A stretch of DNA of 64,000 nt from GWF2-38-69 sp965228125 (GCA_965228125.1 OZ245791.1:2790001-2854000); one strand, 5' to 3'; shown: positions 8,081 to 16,674, counted from the first letter of the stretch. The notes: generated from the letters alone by a model not told the origin. Numbers and translations are program-made.

Positions 8081-9757
8081 ATGAGAAGTGATGCAGTAAA
8101 GAAGGGCAATGAAAGAGCGCCGCACCGTTCTTTGATTTACGCTACAGGAGTTAAAAAGGAAGATATAGAAAAACCTTTCATAGCAGTTTGTAATTCATAT
8201 ACAAATATTGTGCCAGGGCATTGCAAGCTTAACAAAGTAGGGCAGATAATCTCAGAAGAAATCAAAAAGGCGGGCGGAGTGCCTTTTGAATTCAATACTA
8301 TGGCAATATGCGACGGGATAGCTATGGGGCATCAGGGAATGAAATATTCTCTTCCAAGCAGAGAACTAATCGCAGATGCAGTCGAAAGTATGGTCAATGC
8401 GCATATGTTCGACGCTATGATTTGCATACCTAACTGTGATAAGATTGTTCCCGGTATGCTTATGGCCACAATGCGGCTCAATATTCCAACTATATTTGCT
8501 TCAGGAGGTCCGATGAGAGCAGGAAAACTCGAAAATGGAAAAGCCTGCGACTTAATCTCTATTTTTGAAGGCGTAGCAAAGCATAAAATAGGACAGATGT
8601 CTGATGAGGAATTGTGCAAATTAGAAGGTTGTGCCTGCCCTGGTGAAGGTTCTTGTTCTGGTATGTTTACTGCAAACAGTATGAACTGTTTAACCGAGAT
8701 TCTGGGTTTTGGATTAAAAGGCAACGGTACAATCCTGGCAGATTCTCCAGAGCGAATTGAGTTTTGGAAAAAATCTGCAAGAAGAATCGTAGAAATGGCC
8801 CTATCAGGAGGCCCTTTACCGCACGAGATAGCAACAGAAAAATCATTTATGAACGCTCTTATAATTGATGTGGCGATGGGCGGCAGCACAAATACAATTC
8901 TTCATACTTTAGCAGTAGCAAATGAAAGAGAAATACAGCTAGACCTTCGTATGATTGACGAAATAAGCAGAAAAACGCCTAATATCTGCAAGGTTTCTCC
9001 ATCAAGTGCTTACCACATGGAAGATGTTCACCTCGCAGGTGGAATACCCGCCATAGTAAAAGAAATAAGCAAGATACCTAACCTTATTAACTTTGACGCT
9101 GTCACAGTTTCAGGCAACAACATTAAACACATGGCAGACAACGCTTCTACTCCGGATGGAACAGTCATAAGGCACCTTGATAATCCTTACAGTAAGGATG
9201 GAGGACTGGCCGTCCTATTTGGAAATATAGCAGATAAAGGCTGTGTAGTGAAAACTGCCGGAGTTGCTCCTTCAATGCTCAAACATAAAGGACCTGCTGT
9301 TGTCTTTGAAAGTCAGGAAGAAGCTTGTGATGGCATTCTCAACGACAAAGTAAAAGCCGGTGATGTAGTAGTTATCCGTTATGAAGGACCAAAAGGAGGC
9401 CCAGGAATGCAGGAAATGCTTGCTCCGACAAGCTATATAATGGGAAGAGGCTTAGGAGAAAACGTCGCATTGATAACTGACGGAAGATTTTCGGGCGGGA
9501 CCAGAGGCGCCTGTATCGGACATATCAGTCCGGAGGCCGCTGTAGGAGGAATAATAGGGCTGGTTAAAAACGGGGATATAATTTCAATAGATATTCCAGA
9601 GAGAAACATTACACTGCATGTCTGCGATGAAGAGTTAGCAGCCAGAAAGAGTCAATGGAAAGCTCCTGCTCCAAAATTCACCAGAGGGTGGCTTGCAAGA
9701 TATGCAAGTTTGGCCACAAGTGCAGATACAGGCGGCGTACTCAAAGTAAACCAATAA
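8081..9757 (+). CDS. ilvD: dihydroxy-acid dehydratase
   Basis: A 558-residue enzyme of normal IlvD length. It converts 2,3-dihydroxy-isovalerate and its methylvalerate homologue to the 2-keto acids of valine and isoleucine synthesis. The Fe-S and Mg-binding motifs are in place: CNSYTNIVPGHC, CDGIAMGHQGMKYSLPSRE, PNCDKIVPGM, CPGEGSCSGMFTANSMNCL and TDGRFSGGTRG. An AAAGGGG ribosome binding site precedes the ATG. No other ilv gene is adjacent, so it is a lone biosynthetic gene between accessory segments. Confidence 0.97.
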   Translation: MRSDAVKKGNERAPHRSLIYATGVKKEDIEKPFIAVCNSYTNIVPGHCKLNKVGQIISEEIKKAGGVPFEFNTMAICDGIAMGHQGMKYSLPSRELIADAVESMVNAHMFDAMICIPNCDKIVPGMLMATMRLNIPTIFASGGPMRAGKLENGKACDLISIFEGVAKHKIGQMSDEELCKLEGCACPGEGSCSGMFTANSMNCLTEILGFGLKGNGTILADSPERIEFWKKSARRIVEMALSGGPLPHEIATEKSFMNALIIDVAMGGSTNTILHTLAVANEREIQLDLRMIDEISRKTPNICKVSPSSAYHMEDVHLAGGIPAIVKEISKIPNLINFDAVTVSGNNIKHMADNASTPDGTVIRHLDNPYSKDGGLAVLFGNIADKGCVVKTAGVAPSMLKHKGPAVVFESQEEACDGILNDKVKAGDVVVIRYEGPKGGPGMQEMLAPTSYIMGRGLGENVALITDGRFSGGTRGACIGHISPEAAVGGIIGLVKNGDIISIDIPERNITLHVCDEELAARKSQWKAPAPKFTRGWLARYASLATSADTGGVLKVNQ

Positions 9758-9839
9758 TTTTCTGATTATTTGAACTATCTTGTTTGAATAATTTTTTTGA
9801 GAGATTAATTTCACAAACGCTTTAAAAAAGCGTACACGC

Positions 9840-9914
9840 TCCGGCATAGCTCAGCGGTAGAGTAGGTGGCTGTTAACCACTTGGTCGCTGGTTCGAATCC
9901 AGCTGCCGGAGCCA
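9840..9914 (+). tRNA. tRNA-Asn (anticodon GTT)
   Basis: TCCGGCA pairs with TGCCGGA in the acceptor stem. The D-arm is AGCTCAGCGGTAGAGT, the anticodon stem GGTGG/CCACT surrounds CTGTTAA (anticodon GTT), the T-arm GCTGGTTCGAATCCAGC is perfect, and the 3' GCCA is encoded. It stands between ilvD and the 10-24 kb mosaic region, with its 3' end facing that region. Confidence 0.96.
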
Positions 9915-10028
9915 TTTTCGTTTTTAGGACTTTCGAAGACATTTAATGACTTTTCAAGACATTGCTACTATTTCTAACTTCCATGAAGACAAAATCTAGA
10001 CTTTATTTGATAAAAGTATTGCTATTGT

Positions 10029-10068
10029 TTATATTGACAATATAAAGATTGTTATATTGGTAATATAA
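10029..10068. promoter_or_regulatory. two tandem palindromic operators before the DUF4143 ATPase
   Basis: TTATATTG-A-CAATATAA at 10029-10045 is a perfect 17-base palindrome. TTATATT-GGT-AATATAA at 10052-10068 repeats it with a 3-base centre. The centres are 23 bases apart, about two helix turns, and the second ends 20 bases before the ATG at 10088. This is the layout of a dimeric repressor bound side by side on the promoter. Confidence 0.6.
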
Positions 10069-10087
10069 ACTATTGGGGCAGGTAGCA

Positions 10088-11299
10088 ATGATACTCAGGA
10101 CAGAACTTGAACAGGCATATAAGTTTCAACAAGCCTTTATAAAACACGATAAACGCTTAACAAGACGGACTTATCTTGATAGATTCAAACCTGACAGCAA
10201 GCATATAGAAGTAATCTCAGGCATAAGAAGATGCGGAAAAAGTACTCTCATAAAGCAGTTAATGCTGCAATATAAAAATCCTGTTTATTTTAATTTCGAG
10301 GATTCCAGGGCATATGGGTTTGAAGTAAATGATTTTCAGAAACTTGATGAGATTATAGGCACTGGAAAAGATGCATATTTTTTTGATGAAATCCAAAATG
10401 TTCCTTCATGGGAAGTTTTTGTAAGACAACTTCATGACAGAGGGGAAAAGATTTTTATAACAGGATCAAATGCCTCACTTTTAAGTAAAGAGTTGGGAAC
10501 CAGGCTTACAGGTAGGCATTTACGGCATGAACTTTTTCCTTTCTCTTATGAAGAATTTCTATCCTTTATGAACCTTCGTACAGGTGAATCATCTTTTGAA
10601 GTTTATACTCAGGAGGGTGGTTTTCCTGAATATTTAAGAGATGGAAACCCTGAGATACTCCAGGCTCTCTTAAAGGATATAGTTCTTAGAGATATTGCCA
10701 TTCGATATGGCATCAAGAATACTAAGACTCTCATGGATGTGACTTTCTTTTTAATCTCAAATATAGGCAAAGAATGTACCTATAATAGTCTACGGAAAAG
10801 TTTTTCAGCCGGCTCTGCAAACACTATATCTGATTATCTTTCTTGGTTGGAAGATACTTATGTCCTCTTCTTTTTGCCGAGATTCAGTTATTCAGTTAAA
10901 AGCATAGCCGTCAATCCGAGAAAGGTTTATGCCATAGATAATGGACTGGTTAATGCTAATTCCTTGAGTTTTTCTGAAGATAGAGGCCGACTCTTAGAGA
11001 ATGCTATATATTCATATTTACGACAGAAAGACTTAACTCTATACTATTTCCGTGAGAATTCAGAATGCGATTTTGTCGTCTTTGATAAGAGCAAATGTAA
11101 AGCTGTTATTCAGGTGTGTGAAGAAGTTCACTCGGAAAATAAAGACAGAGAAACTAAAGGTCTTCTTGAGGCTATGGATTTCTTTGACCTGAAAGATGGA
11201 TTTATTGTTACTAAAAAACAGAAGGACTCAATATCTGTAAATAAAAAAACGATAGAGTTGATTCCAGCCTATGAATTTATGAGCTCTTTTACTGTTTGA
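10088..11299 (+). CDS. AAA_14 / DUF4143 ATPase
   Basis: A 403-residue P-loop ATPase from the ATG at 10088, which has the box GGGGCAGG at good spacing; a TTG at 10073 would add five residues. Walker A is GIRRCGKST at 45-53 and Walker B AYFFDEIQ near 96-103, followed by the family motif ITGSNASLLSKELGTRLTGR. The C-terminal DUF4143 domain is nuclease-like in look (YYFRENSECDFVV, then AVIQVCEE), similar to PD-(D/E)xK folds. Functions of this family are poorly known. Two palindromes upstream suggest tight control. A second, diverged member is at 15034. Confidence 0.85.
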   Translation: MILRTELEQAYKFQQAFIKHDKRLTRRTYLDRFKPDSKHIEVISGIRRCGKSTLIKQLMLQYKNPVYFNFEDSRAYGFEVNDFQKLDEIIGTGKDAYFFDEIQNVPSWEVFVRQLHDRGEKIFITGSNASLLSKELGTRLTGRHLRHELFPFSYEEFLSFMNLRTGESSFEVYTQEGGFPEYLRDGNPEILQALLKDIVLRDIAIRYGIKNTKTLMDVTFFLISNIGKECTYNSLRKSFSAGSANTISDYLSWLEDTYVLFFLPRFSYSVKSIAVNPRKVYAIDNGLVNANSLSFSEDRGRLLENAIYSYLRQKDLTLYYFRENSECDFVVFDKSKCKAVIQVCEEVHSENKDRETKGLLEAMDFFDLKDGFIVTKKQKDSISVNKKTIELIPAYEFMSSFTV

Positions 11300-11348
11300 G
11301 GTTCCTCTTTTTCTAATCTCAACTTCTTGCAATTCAGCGTCTGTCTCG

Positions 11349-11391
11349 CAAGCTCCTTTATATTACCAAGCTCCTTTATATTACCAAGCTC
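11349..11391. repeat. 18-bp tandem repeat at the 3' end of the DUF4062 gene
   Basis: The unit caagctcctttatattac occurs twice back to back and starts a third time (caagctc). The array overlaps the stop codon of the minus-strand DUF4062 gene at 11390. It probably arose by slippage; no function is visible. Confidence 0.8.
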
Positions 11392-12391
11392 ATTTTGTTT
11401 TCTTTTTACTTTTTACAGTTCTTGATTCTATCATAAGTTTTTCACCCTGTGATGTAAGACTCCAAAAGACTGCCATAGTCCCTGTTGTGGTTTTTGTATA
11501 TCGTGTATTAATCAGCCCTAAGGTTTTTAATTGTAAGGTTATTGTTTGAAAATCTTGATCATTTATCTTTTTCATATATGTATTTAAATTCTCTTTTTTG
11601 GCTAAATCATCAGTTAACTGATTTTTCACAGTCGTGTCACTTGGAAACTTCATAAGATATGGAGCAATGTAAGCAAAAATTTCTCGCCAAGTAAGAGTAG
11701 AACTCCAACCATAGTCTGATTTTGTCATAAGATTAGTATAAGTTCCATGAACAGTAAATTTTTCATCCAAGCCAGCTATATTCTCTATGTTTATATAAGT
11801 TTTTTCTGATATTTCTGCTATTTTTGATCTAAGTATATTGTTCTCTTTTCTAACGTCATTAATTTCGTTAAGAATATCTTCATTTGCCACTGTATTAGCT
11901 CTAACCCAACCAATAGCCGGATATGTTTTAATTGTTTTAGCTAAACTTAAAGAAACAAGACCGGGCAATTCTTCAGCATTATTCCAAAATTTAATAAGTC
12001 GACTGTTAGACACTTTAACTCTAAACTCTTGTAATTTTTCTCTTAATACAGGTTCAATATCAGATTTTTCAACTGTAATTTTTTCTGGATGTTCATGTAG
12101 TAAAACAATGATTTTCAATCCTTTTTCCAATGCATAGTCATATTCCTTTTCTGTGTAGCTTATACCTTCTTCCGTTGTTGATCCATATCGTCCACCTATT
12201 ATGAGAAGATAATAATCACAGTCATCAATTACACGTTTGATAAATTCAAACTGTTCTTCATCTACTGCAGGAAATATTTCCATTCCAGCGGGAATACAGT
12301 CCATTTCCATAAGTGTCTGTATTACTTTCTGTCGTTCTTCTTTTAAATCAGCATAAGTTGAGCTTAAAAATACTTGATATCTTTTACTCAT
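11390..12391 (-). CDS. DUF4062 domain protein
   Basis: A 333-residue protein with an N-terminal DUF4062 domain (residues about 4-100: YQVFLSSTYADLKEERQKV, FIKRVIDDCDYYLLIIGGRYGS, SYTEKEYDYALEKG), a TIR-like flavodoxin fold seen in many anti-phage and signalling proteins. A short coiled stretch (NEINDVRKENNILRSKI, near 170-190) leads to a C-terminal part that resembles a winged helix (TLTWREIFAYIAPYLM). It lies alone in the accessory region. A sensing or defence effector role is inferred from family habits, not shown. Confidence 0.75.
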   Translation of the reverse strand: MSKRYQVFLSSTYADLKEERQKVIQTLMEMDCIPAGMEIFPAVDEEQFEFIKRVIDDCDYYLLIIGGRYGSTTEEGISYTEKEYDYALEKGLKIIVLLHEHPEKITVEKSDIEPVLREKLQEFRVKVSNSRLIKFWNNAEELPGLVSLSLAKTIKTYPAIGWVRANTVANEDILNEINDVRKENNILRSKIAEISEKTYINIENIAGLDEKFTVHGTYTNLMTKSDYGWSSTLTWREIFAYIAPYLMKFPSDTTVKNQLTDDLAKKENLNTYMKKINDQDFQTITLQLKTLGLINTRYTKTTTGTMAVFWSLTSQGEKLMIESRTVKSKKKTK

Positions 12392-12538
12392 TGTCTAAGT
12401 TCCTTTTTATCATAACATTGAATTTACTTTGCATATCAATAATAACAAAATAAGTTTAGTTGTAAAGATAGATGTGTTTACTTCATAATATTGAATCATG
12501 CAATTATATGTTTTTTATTGGAACAATTTTCCCCTCTT
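12392..12538. other. start of a 533-base gap without a gene
   Basis: The gap 12392-12924 contains one hairpin repeat (12539-12600, listed separately). Its remainder is AT-rich, with GGGGAAAAGCAAAGATTTTTAA-type stretches. The only plus-strand reading frame here (from 12472) runs through the repeat and has no ribosome binding site, so I do not treat it as a gene. Confidence 0.4.
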
Positions 12539-12600
12539 CGGGACGCTTAGAGGTACTCGACCCGAAACGGAAACTTTTAAAAATCATTTCTGCTTTTTCT
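12539..12600 (+). repeat. hairpin repeat, copy 1
   Basis: A 62-base element that starts with a hairpin (GGGaCG / CGaCCC around CTTAGAGGTACT) followed by AACGGAAACTTTT and TTTCTGCTTTT. It matches 14527-14588 at most positions. The stem differs between the copies (GGGaCG/CGaCCC against GGGGC/GCCCC) while pairing is kept, which points to a selected RNA or DNA hairpin. The copies flank the CDF-GNAT gene in the same orientation. Confidence 0.6.
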
Positions 12601-12924
12601 AACCCGTTCTGGGGAAAAGCAAAGATTTTTAAACCACAGAAAAACCGCAAGTTCTTTTCTGTTAGTTTCTGCGTTTCTTTGTCTCCTCTTCCCTAAAGAA
12701 TCCGATATGTACACTGTAGTCTTTCGGAGGGAATAAAACGGCATTGTTATTTATGATTGCCACTTCCGAAGTCTATAAACATTACTAAACACGAGTTAAG
12801 GTTTGTAGTTTTTTGGATAGCAGAGAATAAAAATAAATAGGAAATAGGATGAAGTTAGGTATAATTATTTTTCGGGAATCTAACCCAATCGTGCATTAAA
12901 AGAGTATTTAAAGCTGCGAAAGAT

Positions 12925-14403
12925 ATGGAAATCAAGGAAAAATACGCGGATCAAAAAGAAAACCCAAATTTGCAACTCCGAATGGTCCAAATCTCTCTTG
13001 GATTAGACCTTACTACTGCATTTCCTGTCCTTGTTATATCAATCCTGTCTAATTCAATTGTTCTATTTACGGATATTTTTGATTACTCGTACAACATAAT
13101 ATCAAATATTATTGCTCTGATAATATTAACCAGAATAATCAAAGGAAAAATTGTATCATATGATTATGGTTCAGGGAAACTTGAAAGCATGGCTTCCCTT
13201 ATAACCTCAATTATAGTCGTAACAGGATTGGCTGTAACTGCTGGATTGTGCATCATGAGGTTTATTAACCCAGAGAGGATAAACGAAGGGTTCACCCTTA
13301 TTGGTTTCCTGATTAATTTCATAGCTCTTCTACTAAATATTTTTCTTTGGTGGAAGGTTTACTCTATAGCAGTAACATCTGGATCCCGCATTATGGAGTT
13401 TCAATGGAGAATGCATAGGACAAATGCTCTTACTTGCGCAGGGATATTCCTTGCACTCGTTTTGACTCTTGTAACAAGAGATTACTCTTTTGGAGCCTAT
13501 ATAGATCCAGCATGTGCATTGATATTTATATGTATAGCTGGGTTTGGATTTATCGATCTCATTAAAGATAACTTAAACGATTTGCTGGACAAGACACTTG
13601 AAGAAGATTTGCAAATGACAATCATTAGGCGCCTTTCAGAGTATTTCGACTTCTATGATACTTTTCATGGAGTAAAATCCAGAAGAACAGGGAAAAAGAA
13701 ATTAATTGATATTTCTCTCGGATTCAATAGTTCAAGAACTGCAGGAGAAATTTTTGATATCTCATCAAGGATAAAGGAAAAAATAGAAAATGACATGCCT
13801 GAAAGCGAAGTTAGAGTTTACCCGAGGGCAAATAAAGAATTCGAAGAAGTATGCAGGGGCAAAAAATTTGCCGAAGGATTGAAGCTAAAAGCATTATCGG
13901 AGAAAGATATTGAAGAAGCACTGAATTTGCTGAAAAAATATCTTCCAAAAGAAAATTATACCGTTGTCAAAATGTGTCTTGAAGAGAGCTGTAAATTAGG
14001 TGCTAACACTCTGGAGATAGTAAAAAACAAATATATGAATCCTCGCTTTTGGGTTGTATTTTTTAATGAAAAATTAATTGGCTTAGGAGGCATTTATACA
14101 AATCCTGATGAACCTGAAGCTGTCTATGGCGGATGGACTGTAGTTGATCAAACTGTAGGAATTACAGCATCGCGGTCTTTTAAACTTCTTGGACTCAAAA
14201 TGTCTTTGGAAGGTCATAAAACAGGAAGGAAGTTTTTTAGAGTAATTACAAGCGACCTTCCAGAAGAGGCAATGATGAATAGAGCATATGAGCACACCGG
14301 TATTAGGATATACAAAAAAAGTATAGATCTTGACGGCACTAACTTGCTTTACAGACAAGGAGATCTTGAAAGCCTTTGCAACTACTTTTGCAGTAAAACT
14401 TAG
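12925..14403 (+). CDS. CDF-type cation transporter fused to a GNAT-like domain
   Basis: A 492-residue protein. Residues about 15-215 form six hydrophobic segments of the cation diffusion facilitator type (GLDLTTAFPVLVISILSNS, GYGSGKLES-type loop seen as YDYGSGKLESMASL, and AYIDPACALIFI). A CDF-like cytoplasmic domain follows (about 230-310, ending EVRVYPRANKEFEEV). The last 170 residues resemble an acetyltransferase fold (LKALSEKDIEEALNLL, FWVVFFNEKLIGLGGIYT). The usual CDF metal-site Asp/His pattern is not clearly intact (TDIFDYSYN; HRTNALTC), so substrate and even activity are uncertain. Membrane-bound. Confidence 0.7.
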   Translation: MEIKEKYADQKENPNLQLRMVQISLGLDLTTAFPVLVISILSNSIVLFTDIFDYSYNIISNIIALIILTRIIKGKIVSYDYGSGKLESMASLITSIIVVTGLAVTAGLCIMRFINPERINEGFTLIGFLINFIALLLNIFLWWKVYSIAVTSGSRIMEFQWRMHRTNALTCAGIFLALVLTLVTRDYSFGAYIDPACALIFICIAGFGFIDLIKDNLNDLLDKTLEEDLQMTIIRRLSEYFDFYDTFHGVKSRRTGKKKLIDISLGFNSSRTAGEIFDISSRIKEKIENDMPESEVRVYPRANKEFEEVCRGKKFAEGLKLKALSEKDIEEALNLLKKYLPKENYTVVKMCLEESCKLGANTLEIVKNKYMNPRFWVVFFNEKLIGLGGIYTNPDEPEAVYGGWTVVDQTVGITASRSFKLLGLKMSLEGHKTGRKFFRVITSDLPEEAMMNRAYEHTGIRIYKKSIDLDGTNLLYRQGDLESLCNYFCSKT

Positions 14404-14457
14404 TCTAAGCTACCCGTTTCGAGCATTTATAGATACCTTGCAAGTTCTTAAAAATAA
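14404..14457. other. start of a 328-base gap holding a tRNA fragment and a repeat
   Basis: Between the CDF-GNAT gene and the small gene at 14732 there is no credible coding region. The gap holds a tRNA-Arg 3' fragment (14458-14508) and the second hairpin repeat (14527-14588). The remaining bases show nothing I recognise. Confidence 0.4.
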
Positions 14458-14508
14458 TGGTATTCAGGGAAGGACTCGAGCCCGCGGCCCTCTGATTAGA
14501 AGTCATAT
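14458..14508 (-). repeat. 3' fragment of a tRNA-Arg (TCT) gene, likely att remnant
   Basis: The minus strand carries an anticodon arm TATGA-CTTCTAA-TCAGA (anticodon TCT, one mismatch), a five-base variable loop, a T-arm GCGGGCTCGAGTCCTTC with a damaged stem, an acceptor 3' strand, a discriminator A and CCA. There is no D-arm or 5' acceptor strand, so it cannot be a working tRNA. Such 3' halves are what is duplicated when an island integrates into a tRNA gene. Confidence 0.55.
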
Positions 14509-14526
14509 GCCTTATTTTTCACTAAT

Positions 14527-14588
14527 GGGGCTCTTAGAAGTTCTCGCCCCGTAACGGAAACTTTTTAAAGATCTTTTCTGCTTTTCTT
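14527..14588 (+). repeat. hairpin repeat, copy 2
   Basis: This is the second copy of the element at 12539-12600: hairpin GGGGC / GCCCC around TCTTAGAAGTTCTC, then TAACGGAAACTTTTT and TTTTCTGCTTTT. Stem bases differ from copy 1 with pairing conserved, while the loop core CTTAGA and the downstream AACGGAAAC are the same. Confidence 0.6.
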
Positions 14589-14731
14589 TGGCTTCGCAAC
14601 TCTAAAGTCCCTTTTTTGTGCGGGAAAAAATTATTAGTGTTAAAAAACTCCTATGGCAAGACTGTCTATTTTACTGATGAAATCTCTATCAAATATGTTA
14701 TCATTCCGGAAAGTTTTATAACAGGTGTCCT

Positions 14732-14848
14732 ATGAAAAAGCCCAAGCCTCTAATACTTAGAATCCGCAGAACTCTCCCACCAGCTACAAGAGTCGTGAAA
14801 AGCAAGAAGATTTATTCCAGGAAGAGGAAAAATGAAATAAGTCGATAA
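14732..14848 (+). CDS. small basic protein of 38 residues
   Basis: The ATG at 14732 has an ACAGGTG box eight bases upstream and opens a 38-residue frame ending at the TAA at 14846. The product is strongly basic and proline-containing (RIRRTLPPATRVV, then KIYSRKRKNE), suggesting nucleic-acid binding. The stop lies at the edge of a transposase fragment, so the frame could be truncated. I do not recognise a named family; the call rests on the ribosome binding site and composition. Confidence 0.45.
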   Translation: MKKPKPLILRIRRTLPPATRVVKSKKIYSRKRKNEISR

Positions 14849-14889
14849 TGCTCTTCTTGATATCATTTCCATCTTCGTATGGAAGCCTT
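14847..14889 (-). pseudogene. 43-base fragment of an ISL3-type transposase gene
   Basis: These 43 bases are identical to 22536-22578, where they code the TEGFHTKMEMISRRAF-type C-terminal motif of an ISL3-family transposase. Similarity stops sharply at both ends. The following 144 bases up to the next gene are AT-rich with nothing recognisable except a short palindrome (TGTTCTATAGCAGAACA near 14983). Confidence 0.65.
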
Positions 14890-15033
14890 TTTATAACTCT
14901 GAGAATCGCCTTAGAAATTTAAATGTTCCGAGCAATAATATTTTTTACATTAGTCTTGATTTTATGCACAAAAGTCTTATTCTGTTCTATAGCAGAACAA
15001 TTAATTAAAATAAATACCGCAACATAGAACATC

Positions 15034-16215
15034 ATGACTATTTTATCAGAAAAACTTGATCAGTTGAAGCAAACACAAGAAGCTAAAATCCTATATGATA
15101 TGCCTAAACAGAAGCGAGATTATTTTAATAAATTAAATTTTGATACTGCTAGGGCAATTCTTCTATCTGGACCAAGAGGTACCGGAAAAACATCTTGGAT
15201 GCTATCTCAGTTGAACAAGGGCTTTTTTCTATATTTCTCGGCGGATCATCCATCTATTGCAGCAATTCCTTTGTATGATCTTTGCGATGCGGCTTTCTCA
15301 AAAGGATATGAAGGTGTCTTTATTGATGAGATACATTATGCAAAAGACTGGTCGATACATGTCAAATCGCTTTATGACTCCTTTCCAAAGAAGAAAATAA
15401 TAGTTTGCGATTCCAGCTCAATAGTATTGCGGACTGGCGTTGGCGACATATCAAGGCGATTCGTCAATATGAATATGCCTCTTATTTCATTCAGAGAATA
15501 TCTGATGTTGAATTCAGAACAGACTCTACCCACTTTAAAAATTTTTGATATTGATAAGACCGCTTTAAACATCATTCTAACCTCGAAAATAAATCTGCTT
15601 AAAGAATTTAACGATTACCTGACTTATGGGACAAGGCCATTCTTTCTGGAATCCAAAGAAAATTACAGAGATAAGCTTTTTAATATCCTCCATAAAACAA
15701 TTGAATCGGATATTCCTTTCCTTCTCCCAAATCTGAATACCAATCATTTAAGACTGATGAATTCGGTAATAGGATTTCTTGCAGACTCTACTGTTCCGAC
15801 AGTTAATATAGAAAAAATGTCTACACTGTGGGCTGTAGGAAGGGAAAAAGTTTATCAATTATTGGATGCTATGGATAAAGTTCATCTCATTAGGATCATA
15901 AGAAAAATGCATGATTATAACATCTATTCTAAAGGTGAAAAGATATTTCTATATGACCCTGCAATGTACACAATATTTAAAGGAAATATCGGAACACTAA
16001 GAGAAGCTTACTCCTCAGCAGCTCTTATAGATTCTGGTTATTCTCTATTTTCTTCCAAAAACGAAAAGGAATGCGATTTTGTTGCCAACAATAAGAAAAT
16101 TGAAGTTGGAGGAAAAAATAAGTCACTTAAAGGTGCCGATTATGTTATTAAAGATGAGCTTGAAATACCATACGACAACAATATTCCGCTATGGCTTTTA
16201 GGCTTTGAATACTAG
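15034..16215 (+). CDS. AAA_14 / DUF4143 ATPase, second member
   Basis: A 393-residue P-loop ATPase. Walker A is GPRGTGKTS at 46-54 and Walker B GVFIDEIHY near 93-101. The family arginine-rich loop is changed (DSSSIVLRTGVGDISRRF). The C-terminal part has the nuclease-like ECDFVANNKKIEVGGKNK. It has the same domain order as the protein at 10088 but low identity, so this is not a recent duplication. The start is assigned to the first ATG; no clear ribosome binding site is seen. The role is unknown. Confidence 0.8.
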   Translation: MTILSEKLDQLKQTQEAKILYDMPKQKRDYFNKLNFDTARAILLSGPRGTGKTSWMLSQLNKGFFLYFSADHPSIAAIPLYDLCDAAFSKGYEGVFIDEIHYAKDWSIHVKSLYDSFPKKKIIVCDSSSIVLRTGVGDISRRFVNMNMPLISFREYLMLNSEQTLPTLKIFDIDKTALNIILTSKINLLKEFNDYLTYGTRPFFLESKENYRDKLFNILHKTIESDIPFLLPNLNTNHLRLMNSVIGFLADSTVPTVNIEKMSTLWAVGREKVYQLLDAMDKVHLIRIIRKMHDYNIYSKGEKIFLYDPAMYTIFKGNIGTLREAYSSAALIDSGYSLFSSKNEKECDFVANNKKIEVGGKNKSLKGADYVIKDELEIPYDNNIPLWLLGFEY

Positions 16216-16272
16216 AAAAAAACTTTTTTAAGTGGTAGAAAGTTATTGATAGGTCGAGTGTTTGCGAGAAGT

Positions 16273-16626
16273 CTATTTCTTTGCTCCGATCCTGAGCAAC
16301 ACTTCTTTTGGCTCAATATCGCTAGCAATACAAGGCTTCAATGGTAAGCCTTTGCGCAAGAAGATATTAGCTACTAGTTGTGCCTCTCTATCTGGAGAAT
16401 GTTCTCCAATAAAGAGAAAGGCGCCAAAAACTGATTTTGACCAAATTGCTTGGTTCACATCTTCTGTAGACCACCCAGCAGTTCGAAATATATCAGCAAT
16501 TTCTCCTGCAAACGCAAATGCCTCTTGATCATTCATGACAACATCTATGCGGGCTTTCCATCCAGTTATTTTCTTCAATTCTGCAACGCATCTACTTTCT
16601 ATTTCTGTCGATATACTTCTTGGCAA
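16273..16626 (-). CDS. hypothetical soluble domain, possibly truncated
   Basis: A 117-residue frame with protein-like composition, including VMNDQEAFAFAGEIADIFRTAGW and a hydrophobic strand (AFLFIGEHSPD). It resembles the C-terminal soluble part of two-TM proteins common on islands and in integron cassettes, where GDxEAxxFAxxLxxxFxxAGW is typical. Here the membrane part is missing: the frame starts with TTG at 16626, and a TGA stop lies upstream inside a strong hairpin. It could be a remnant. It is convergent with the ATPase at 15034. Confidence 0.45.
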   Translation of the reverse strand: MPRSISTEIESRCVAELKKITGWKARIDVVMNDQEAFAFAGEIADIFRTAGWSTEDVNQAIWSKSVFGAFLFIGEHSPDREAQLVANIFLRKGLPLKPCIASDIEPKEVLLRIGAKK

Positions 16627-16634
16627 TGATTTTT

Positions 16635-16674
16635 TGAGACCTCTGCTCAGCTTCCTAGTTGTGCAGAGGTCTCA
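16635..16674. other. perfect 12-bp inverted repeat
   Basis: TGAGACCTCTGC (16635-16646) pairs perfectly with GCAGAGGTCTCA (16663-16674) around a 16-base loop. It lies immediately upstream of the minus-strand gene at 16626 and is preceded by TTTTTT on the plus strand. It is neither a canonical terminator on either strand nor an attC with a GTT core. An operator, a 5' UTR hairpin or a mobile-element end are possible. Confidence 0.6.

Noticed and set aside
12472..12696. A 74-codon plus-strand frame
   Set aside because: It reads through the hairpin repeat, has no ribosome binding site and no recognisable protein pattern.
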